Shown piece after piece: positions 56,597 through 64,000 of a stretch of DNA of 64,000 bases. The notes under the pieces are model-generated. The model was not told the origin of the DNA. It saw only the letters and a program-made list of their open reading frames with translations, and ran no database searches. Each line of letters starts with the position of its first letter. The first letter of the stretch is position 1. The stretch is from NCBI GenBank assembly GCA_963807235.1, contig CAWEBF010000018.1, forward strand, positions 204,674 to 268,673. Direction: 5' to 3'. The DNA is from CAWEBF01 sp963807235 (GTDB lineage: Bacteria; Acidobacteriota; Vicinamibacteria; Vicinamibacterales; UBA2999). Both the position numbers and the translations under genes were made by a program.

Positions 56597-57146
56597 TGGA
56601 GCCCCGATGGCACCATCATTTTCGCGGCCGGTGCCCTCTTCCCGGGCTTGTTACGGGTGTCGGACGCCGGGGGCGCACCAGAGGTGCTGACGACGCCCAA
56701 CCGGGACCAAGGCGAATTGGAGTATACCTGGCCCGAGATCTTGCCAGGCGGCCAGGCCGTGCTCTTCACCATTCGGACCGGGGTAGATCCCGACAACCAT
56801 GCAGGTCGCTGTGCTTGACCTGACGACCCGCAAGCAGAAGATGTTGGTACGTGGGGCGAGTCACGGCCGCTACATTTCAAGTGGCCATTTGGTTTACGGC
56901 GTGGGCGCGACGTTGCTTGCGGTCGCTTTCGACCTGAGGCGGCTCGAGGTTGAGGGCACACCAGTGCCGGTGTTAGAGCAGGTGAAGACCATGCCGAATG
57001 GGGCGGCCAACATGAGCATCTCTGACGCCGGCACGTTGGTCTACGTCCCAGGCGGAGTCCAGGCCGCGGCCGCGCGCACGTTGGTGTGGGTGGATCGGCA
57101 AGACAGAGGTCAATCACACTTCCGTAATCGAACCGCAGGATGCTGA
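56597..57146 (+). pseudogene. PD40/TolB-like C-terminal fragment of a Ser/Thr kinase
   Basis: WSPDGTIIFAAGALFPGLLRVSDAGG and EVLTTPNRDQGELEYTWPEILPGGQAVLFTI are PD40 beta-propeller blades. After a shift near 56,797 they continue as MQVAVLDLTTRKQKMLVRGASHGRYISSGHLVYG, VAFDLRRLEVEGTPVPVLEQV and GTLVYVPGGVQAAAARTLVWVDRQ. This is the typical tail of acidobacterial kinases like the one at 62,132. No kinase domain is attached. Confidence 0.75.
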
Positions 57147-57329
57147 CTCAGCACGGTTCGATGATGGAAAACTGAACTACCGGGGGCGAAATGGGCATTC
57201 CGGCCATACCATTCTCATTGCAACTGACCGTTGCGGCGGGAACGGGAAGGTGATGGACGGAACCAAGCCGGGTCGGTCACTATCCGGGCAAGGTTAACTC
57301 ACTCAAGAAAGAAACCTCGAGGGGGAGGC

Positions 57330-59658
57330 GTGCGGAGGAGGAGAAGCGCGAGCGGCGCGATTGCGCCCGCCGCAATCTTTATGTGCGCGCTGGCGGGCGG
57401 CGATGCGCTGGCCGCGCCCGCTCCCGCCGGGCCGGGTTCGCCCGCCCAGGAGGCGCCGCCCACGCTCATGCTCGTCGGCGCCCGCGCATCGATGCAAGGG
57501 AGCGCGGGCCGGCGATCGCCGCCGCCCTTCGTGCGGCCGAGGCTGGTGGCGGTCCGCATCGACACCTCCGAAGCGCCGACGATCGACGCCGATCTCTCCG
57601 ATCCCGCCTGGGCGAAAGCCGCTGTCATCGACAATTTCACGCAGAGGTCAGCCCAATCCCGTACGAGCCGGCGACCGAACGCACGGTGGTGCGCATCCTC
57701 TACGACGAGAACAATCTCTATTTCGCTTCTACAATTATGACAGCACGCCGGAAGCGATCGTCGTCCGCAACATGCAGCGCGACGGGCAGGTCTTCACATC
57801 CGACTCGGTGATGATCTATCTCGATCCCGGCCAGACGCGGCGCAACGCCTACAATTTCGAGATCGGCGCGTCGGGCGGGCGCACCGACCAGCTCGAACTC
57901 AACAACACCGAGGAGTTGACGCGAGTGGGACACGATCTGGGAGGGCGCGCGCGCGAATCGTGCAGGACGGCTGGGTGGCGGAGTTCGCGATTCCGTTCAA
58001 GAGCCTCTCCTATGAGGCCGGATCAGACGACCTGGGGCTTCGACGTCGCGCGTCGCATCTTCCACAAGAACGAGCGCGTCCATTGGTCTGGCTTCAATCC
58101 CGCGCTCGACTTCACCGATGTCAGCCAGACCGGCGATCTCGTCGGCATCGAGAACGTCAGCCAGGGCATCGGGCTGGACGTGCAGGTCTACGGGGCGCTC
58201 GCGCATGAAGCACGATTGGCAGCTCGAAGGCGACGGCGCCGGACTTGAGCTTCACCGCGGGCGGCAACGCCTTCTACAAGGTGACGCCGGCGCTTACCAA
58301 CACGCTGACCGTCAATCCCGATTTCTCCGATGCGCCGCTCGACATCCGCCAGGTGAACACGACGCGGTTCTCGCTGTTCACGCCGGAAACGCGCGATTTC
58401 TTCCTCCAGGACGTGTCCGCGTTCGAATTCGGCGGCCGCAGCTTCGGCCGCAACTCGCAGGACCGGGTGTCGAACAACGGACGGCCGTTCTTCTCGCGCA
58501 ATATCGGCCTGGTCGCAGGGCCGGCCGGTGAGCCTGATCGTCGGCGACAAATTGTCCGGCCAATTCGGCGGCTTCGACATCGGCGCGTTCAGCGTCCTGA
58601 CCGACAAGACGCCGACGGGCGAGGACGGCCAGATCCTGTCGGTCGCGCGCGTGACGCATCCGATTTTCGCCGAGTCGAAATTCGGCTTCGTCTTCACCAA
58701 CGGCGATCCGACCGGCCTGACCGAGAACACGGTCGCCGGCGCGGATTTCCAGTACCGCAACTCGAATATTTTCGGCGACAAGCTGCTTCAAGCCGACGTC
58801 TATTACATGAAGAGCTTCTCGAGCACGGCCGGCGACGACGAATCGGCGGCGTTCTCGCTCAACTTCCCCAACGAGCCCTGGTCGGGCGATTTTCTGTTCA
58901 AGCAGATCGGCGAGAACTTCCCGCCCGCGCTCGGCTTCGTCAACCGCACCGCGATCCGGCAATATGTGGGAACGGTTGACGCATCTGACGCGCTACCGCG
59001 AACACGTATCTCAACACGCTCGAATTCGGCACCAATTTCGAGTTCGTCACCGATCTGAACGACGTGCTGGAATCGCGCGCCAACGACGTCTTTGTGCGTG
59101 CGAGATCGCAGGATCGGCGATCAGGTCACGTTCCGATTGATCAATTCGTTCGAGAACGTGCCGGCGCTGTTTTTTCTGCCGAAGAGTGTGCCGATCCTGC
59201 CGGGGACGTATGAGTGGACCAATGTCAATGTCAACGCGGACGTGCGCACCTTCTATGGACGGCTGCTCACGCTCCAAGCCGACGTGACATGCTGCAGCTT
59301 CTATGACGGGAGCGCGGTGGTCACGAAAGCGACGCTGATCTTCCGGCCCAGCACCTATTTCGAGATCACCGCGACGTATGAGAGGAACTTCATCGATCTG
59401 CCGACCGGCAACGTCGATATCCATCTCGCGACCGCGGATGCGGTGATCAATTTCACGCCCGAAATGCAGCTCGCGCTCCAGGCGCAATACGACAACATCA
59501 GCGAGAATTTCGGCTTCTCGGCGCGCTATCGCTGGGAATATCGGCCGGGGGACGAGATCTTCATCGGGCTCGGACAGAGCGCGCAGATCTCCAACCTCGG
59601 CTTCGTCGCGCAGACGACCCAGGCGACGATCCGGCTGGGACAGACGTTCCGGTTTTGA
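57330..59658 (+). pseudogene. DUF5916-type outer-membrane protein, fragmented by many frameshifts
   Basis: GTG 57330 follows GAGGGGGAG and starts a signal peptide (IAPAAIFMCALAGGDALAA). A CBM9-like domain (VAVRIDTSEAPTIDADLSDPAWAKAAVIDNF; ERTVVRILYDENNLYFA; NMQRDGQVFTSDSVMIYLDPGQTRRNAYNFEIGASG) is followed by a DUF5916 barrel (RIFHKNERVHWSGFNPALDFTDV, TRFSLFTPETRDFFLQDVSAFEFGGRSFGRNSQDR, LRLGQTFRF terminal Phe). At least six shifts are needed. Codon choice and protein style recall alphaproteobacterial homologues, which would suggest transfer; this is only an impression. Confidence 0.75.
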
Positions 59659-60144
59659 ACCCGATCAAATTGCCAGATAAGGCGACGCCGGGGGAGGCGA
59701 ACAGCGTCAGGACGGTCGGCTTCTGGCCGGCCAGAATCTTCTCGAGCAACGACCCATTGAAAGTGGTGGGATGTTAACTATGTCGAGAGTGACTCGCCCA
59801 GTTTTCCAGCGCGCGCAGGTTCGCCCAGCGCATCGCTGAGGCTGCAGGCCACTTTCATCACCTGCGGCACCATGCTTGAACGCTCTATGCTCGTGCCTCG
59901 TCTGAATAGTAGACCCATTTGGGCGAATAGTCGGCTATGTGTAGAAGTGCTCTTTGGACGGCCACTGTAGTCTGGGTTGCGTAACGATCAGTCGCCAATA
60001 TTGTTCGAAAGCGCTTCCCGGTGGTGTCGAAATCCACTGCGACGTTATGGTTCGTGTACCGTGTCGCTTCAGTCGCGGCGCTTACGAGGGCGCTGCCCGC
60101 CGTCGGCAACAAACGAAGCTTGGGTGAGTATGAAGCGCGGCGGG
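59659..60144. other. No gene recognised
   Basis: About 490 bp. A minus-strand stretch (GSLLEKILAGQKPTVLTLFASPG) and another (ATRYTNHNVAVDFDTTGKRFRTIL) look protein-like but fit no family I know. Confidence 0.35.
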
Positions 60145-60741
60145 TTACCGCAACACCCAATGGACGCCGACGACCACCATCGCGGCGTTAACTCCGAGGT
60201 TCTCGCCGCGGGTGCCGGCGTTGGAGATGTGGTGGTTGCGGAACTCCAGCATCAGCCCAGGCCCGCGGCGGGTGATGCGCTTGACACCCACGCCCCACAC
60301 CACCTGGAAGTTCCAGATTCGGTCCACCTCTGGCGCCTCGAGTGACGTCCAGGCCATGCCGCCGCCCAGCTGGTAATACGGCGTCCAGTGCCGGTCCCTC
60401 AGGAAGTAATGCCGGCCGCCGATGCCGACGACGCCGCCGAAAACGGCGGTGTGGGGACGATAGTACAGGTGCGCCGTCCCCTCACCGTACAACTCGAGCC
60501 AGTTCGTAACGAACCAGCCCATCTGCGGATAGAAGCCGACGTACTGGATGTCGCTGATGGCCTTGCCATGGCCGGGCCAACCGTGCAGCCACGAATGCCC
60601 CCAGCCGCCCGCCAGCGCGCGGGTGCGGTAGCCACGGGCCAGCGGGGCGGGCTCGGCGGTCGGGTCGGCCGGCTGCGCGGTGACCTCTGGGATCAGTAGC
60701 AGGGACAACGACACGGCCAGGGCCATCGCCCCCCCCTTCAT
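60145..60741 (-). CDS. PagL-like lipid A 3-O-deacylase family protein
   Basis: 198 aa with a signal peptide (MALAVSLSLLLIPEVTAQ). An eight-strand barrel pattern (YVGFYPQMGWFVTNWLELYGEGTAHLYY, VGIGGRHYFL, YYQLGGGMAWTSLE) ends with LEFRNHHISNAGTRGENLGVNAAMVVVGVHW. The HH-S-N-G motif is that of acyloxyacyl hydrolases, with His and Ser catalytic. It would trim lipid A in the outer membrane. Complete. Confidence 0.82.
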   Translation of the reverse strand: MKGGAMALAVSLSLLLIPEVTAQPADPTAEPAPLARGYRTRALAGGWGHSWLHGWPGHGKAISDIQYVGFYPQMGWFVTNWLELYGEGTAHLYYRPHTAVFGGVVGIGGRHYFLRDRHWTPYYQLGGGMAWTSLEAPEVDRIWNFQVVWGVGVKRITRRGPGLMLEFRNHHISNAGTRGENLGVNAAMVVVGVHWVLR

Positions 60742-61458
60742 GCCATCACATTATCAGAGCATCCGGCGTCGTCGACCGGCAGAGACAGGTGTCGCGCGTG
60801 GCTCTCGCTAGGCGAGGATTGCGCCTCGATGAGAACACGCAGGCCATGGTCACGCCGACGAGGTTCAAATTCGTAATACGCCTGTTGAAAACCTTCCACG
60901 TAGTCTCCAAGTACCAAAGGAGCGGCGCACTCGTGCGTGAGATCAGGAAACGGTCGCCGACCGGCTGGCGGATCCCCCCGCGAGAGCTGTAAGCCCAAAA
61001 GGGACGCTCCACGCCTTGATCGTCAAAGCGCGGGCGTCGAAGTCTTCGATTGTTTTCTGAAGCTGGAAGTACTCAGCCTGAAGCGCCTGGAAAAGTGGAT
61101 CGCTTGTAAGCTCGTACAGCATGATCAGGTTGTGGGGACCATTTTGCCAGACTGCGGCTTAGTCGCGAAAAGTCCTGAGTAGCGGCCCACGTGACGCCGT
61201 CACGCCTCGTCGGGCCAGAAACTGTGGGCCGCTCACACGGTGTGGCTCCTTCGAGGCATCGCGCATGCGATGCCGACGGACATCCGGACGCCGAGGCCGT
61301 CGCGACACTGGTGCGGCTGTGCCCGATGAGTAGCGTGGCCCGGGGAGTGACGGCCTGATCAGTGGTGACACCACGTCCGTGGTGATCCCGTTGAGGAGTC
61401 TGTTCGCCCACCTGTACTCCCTGTGTCCGGATGCCCCATTCACAAGGGCGGATCCGGC
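60742..61458. other. No gene recognised; upstream part of IS110 remnant
   Basis: About 700 bp. The last ~270 bp (61,190-61,458) lie directly before the IS110-type transposase start and may be the element's non-coding left end. Nothing else is identifiable. Confidence 0.35.
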
Positions 61459-61830
61459 ATGTCTGACCAGTCTCGTCGTCCGCGTCGGCCACGATCGTCG
61501 CCCTATGTGTGGGACTGCCTCAATCCCGATGCGGCGGGGATTATGGTGGCGCCACCACCCACGTGGTCGCGGTGCCGCCCGATCGGGATGCCGCGCCGGT
61601 CCAGTCGTTCCGGTCGTTCACGACCGATCTGCACCGCTTGGCGGACTGGCTCGTGATGTGTCGCGTAACGAGTGTGGCGCTGGAATCAACAGGCGTGTAT
61701 TGGATTCCGGTGTACGAGATCCTCGAGGCCCGCGGCATCGCGGTCCACCTGGTCAATGCGCGGCACGTGCGGAACGTGCCTGAACGGAAGAGCGCCGTAT
61801 CGGACGCTGAGTGGTTGCGACGCGTGGGCC
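61459..61830 (+). pseudogene. IS110-family transposase, N-terminal fragment
   Basis: MSDQSRRPRRP...NPDAAG then, after a shift near 61,545, ATTHVVAVPPDRDAAPVQSFRSFTTDLHRLADWL, VALESTGVYWIPVYEILEARGI and HLVNARHVRNVPERKSAVSDAEWLRR. ALESTGVYW and the Asp-containing KSxVSDAEWL are the DEDD RuvC-like catalytic segments of IS110/IS492. The C-terminal transposase_20 domain with its Ser is missing, so it is dead. Confidence 0.8.
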
Positions 61831-62112
61831 GGAAGCCAAGACCAAAATTATCGAGGCCTGATGACCCCTTAATGCGCTCGGAAGCGGCGTCGGCATCCGA
61901 GGCTCCCGGTTGTGATCGTGGGGCGAGCTTCGTTCCGGTGGTAGCTGGACAAGGCGCGGGCTGATTGCATAGAGAAACTCCGTATGACGCGTACGGTTCA
62001 GCGCCGGCGTGGTCCTCATATGTCGCGAAGTGGCGAGCCACCCGCCGGCTTGACTTGGATAAACAGGACGGCGTTACTCGGGAGTAATCGTATGGGCGCT
62101 GCCGCTCCGCCG

Positions 62113-62118
62113 TATAAT
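62113..62118 (+). promoter_or_regulatory. TATAAT -10 element before the Ser/Thr kinase
   Basis: A perfect TATAAT lies 13 nt before the TTG start, implying a very short leader. No good -35 is present at the usual distance. Confidence 0.45.
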
Positions 62119-62131
62119 CCCCGGCAGGCGT

Positions 62132-64000
62132 TTGGCCCTCACTCTCGGCACCCGCCTCGGCGTGTACGAAGTCACTGCGCCGATCGGCGAAGGTGGGATG
62201 GGACAGGTCTATCAAGCTCGCGACACGAAGCTCAATCGCGACGTCGCGCTTAAGGTCTTGCCTGACTCCCTCGCACACGATGCCGAACGGCTCTCCCGGT
62301 TTACACGGGAAGCTCAGACGCTCGCGTCGCTGAACCATCCGAACATCGCGCACATTCACGGCCTCGAGGAATCGGGCGGCGTGCGCGCCCTCGTCATGGA
62401 GCTCGTCGAGGGCGAGGACCTGTCTGAGCGAACCGGCCGCGGAGCGATCCCACTCGATCGGGCGTTGCTGATCGCGAAACAGATAGCCGAGGCGCTGGAG
62501 GCGGCGCACGAACTAGGTATCGTCCATCGTGATCTGAAGCCGGCGAACATCAAAGTCCGCGCAGACGGCACCGTCAAGGTGCTCGACTTCGGGCTGGCGA
62601 AAGCCGCGGAGGCCTCGGCGTCCAGACTTCAGGCCCCGGGAGCACTCAGCCAGTCACCGACGATCACGACGCCCGCGATGACGGAGGCCGGGATGATCCT
62701 CGGCACGGCCGCATACATGAGCCCGGAGCAGGCTACGGGGGCTCCAGCTGATCGCCGCGCCGACATCTGGTCCTACGGCGTCGTGCTGTGGGAAATGCTC
62801 AGCGGCGAGCGTCTGTTTGGCGGCGAGACGGTCGTGCATACCCTCGCCGACGTGTTGCGGAGCTCGATCGATTTCGACAGGTTGACGGCGCCTGCGCCCA
62901 TCAAACACCTGCTCCGCCGGTGCCTGGATCGTGACGCGAAGACACGACTGCGCGACATCGGCGAGGCACGGGTGGCGATTGCAAGATACCTGGCGGAGCC
63001 GAACAGCGTAACTGAGGCTTCGCGTGCGTCGAGGCACGCCTACCAGTGGCTTGGCTGGGCCATGGCGGCGGTTCTTGCGACAATCACTATCGTCGGGTGG
63101 TTGCGGCCGCAGCCGGCGGCGACCGGCGTAACGGCCGCGGATTTGGCATTGACGATCGCGCCAACGGCTGGAAGCATCACGCCCGTAGGCGACCTGCATG
63201 CAACCCCCGACATCTCGCCCGACGGCTCTGCAGTGATCTTTTATAGAGAAATCGCTGCATCGTTCGCCCGTGGCGAGGGCGTGCAGGTACGGCGCTTGAG
63301 CACGCTCACAATAGAACCCGTACGGACAGGCGGTTTCAGAAACCCTGGATTCTGGTCTCGGACTCGCGGTCCTTCGCCTTCAGCGACGGGACCAATCTGA
63401 AGAAGATGCGTGTGCCGGACGGCGCGCCGGAAATTGTCGCAAACGGTGTCGCCACGATGGTGGGCGGGAGTTGGAGCGACAACGGTACCCTGCTTGTTGC
63501 AGCAGCGGTGGGCGGCGGTTCCAGGTCTGTACGTCGTGCCGGCGGCCGGCGGAGTCGCCAAACGAGTCGAATTCTCCCTGCCGAAGGCCACCTTTTCTAT
63601 TGGCCGGAGTTCCTGCCGGGGAGCGAGGATTTTCTGGTCGTGGGAGCAGCGGCAAACATCGAGGAGTCGGAAATCTATCTCGCCACGCCGCGCGACGGCC
63701 GTGCGGCCGATCCTGTTCTGCTGATGAAGAACGCCACCGCGGTCCGCTATACGCCGGCGGGCGGAGGACGCATCCTATTTGTTCGCAATGACAACCTCTA
63801 CGCGCAAACGTTGAACCGCACGACTAGGACACTTGAGGGCGGGCCGGAGTTGATCCAACAACGGGTTGCGTCGTCGCCATCGTTCTATGCCGCACACTTT
63901 TCTGTTTCACGTACCGGCGTCGTGGCGTGGCGTCCGGGAACGGCTGGCCTGTCGCAGGTGACGACGTTCGACCGGGACGGTAAGGAGATCGGCATGGCGG
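62132..64000 (+). CDS. Ser/Thr protein kinase with PD40 domain (frameshifted, 3' end outside window)
   Basis: TTG start giving MALTLGTRLGVYEVTAPIGEGGMGQVYQARDTKLNRDVALKVLP, the normal N-terminus of this family. Kinase motifs: GEGGMG loop, Lys in VALKVL, HRDLKPANIKV, DFGLAKA, APE-like MSPEQATG. A transmembrane helix (~310, YQWLGWAMAAVLATITIVGWL) leads to extracytoplasmic PD40 blades. Shifts near 63,345, 63,515 and 63,590 separate SDSRSFAFSDGTNLKKMRVPDG, GLYVVPAAGGVAKRVEF and LFYWPEFLPGSEDFLVVG through TTFDRDGKEIGM at the window edge. A membrane PknB-type receptor kinase. Confidence 0.88.

Overview
The window is a 64 kb piece of a GC-rich, Gram-negative chromosome. Its protein repertoire points to Acidobacteriota, probably the Vicinamibacteria side: DUF6152-type secreted proteins, PD40-repeat Ser/Thr kinases, an acidobacterial-type ECF sigma factor, HTH-TPR membrane regulators, HAF-repeat proteins and many TonB and two-component genes. 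This placement is inference from gene content, since no rRNA or housekeeping marker is present. A striking number of genes are split by 1-2 nt shifts, often in G or C runs. Some look like sequence or assembly errors (for example in coxL); others, such as 47.4-47.9 and 57.3-59.7 kb, look like real decay.

Layout. 0-3.7 kb: the end of a ThDP decarboxylase, a Phd/VapC toxin-antitoxin pair, and moxR-VWA-coxG. 3.7-11.5 kb: one long minus-strand run (M20 peptidase, secreted protein, DUF6152 fusion, DUF6152, its partner protein, coxS, coxL, coxM) converging on coxG. The CoxL motif AYRGAGR marks a form II, CO-dehydrogenase-like molybdenum hydroxylase. 11.8-25.1 kb: ordinary genes, including a small zincin-like protein, a double hybrid histidine kinase, DUF3014, EamA, prolyl iminopeptidase, HTH-TPR, a vanadium haloperoxidase-like protein and a HAF/Calx-beta protein. 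25.5-38.5 kb: two paralogous cassettes, each a histidine kinase with an ABC-type periplasmic sensor, divergent from a TonB receptor, plus a single-domain response regulator. Between them lie a REC-MEDS regulator and a PAS/GAF kinase.

33.6-48.5 kb is the most unusual part. Three 5' halves of tRNA-Ser(GGA) lie in the same orientation at 33,602, 38,852 and 48,044, all ending at or just after the anticodon loop. Two are followed, about 130 nt after the tRNA start, by a hairpin whose stem differs between copies but still pairs, and then by paired TKACACARTT repeats. Two are preceded by a homologous block of about 170 bp carrying one more such repeat. This is the layout expected of a tandem array of islets integrated into a tRNA anticodon loop. 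The islets would be 33.6-38.9 kb (carrying the second sensor/TonB cassette) and 38.9-48.1 kb (membrane proteins, CPBP proteases, SRPBCC proteins, flavodoxin, haem-binding and CoA-binding proteins). No recombinase gene is visible in either. A tRNA-Pro(UGG) 5' half with its own repeat set lies on the other strand at 48.4 kb.

48.6-64 kb is accessory and decayed: lipoproteins, a subtilase, fragments of an SDR, a sigma factor, a PD40 kinase, a DUF5916 outer-membrane protein and an IS110 transposase, a truncated metallopeptidase, and a PagL-like protein. An IS5-family element sits inside an SMP-30-like gene. The window ends in a PD40 Ser/Thr kinase.
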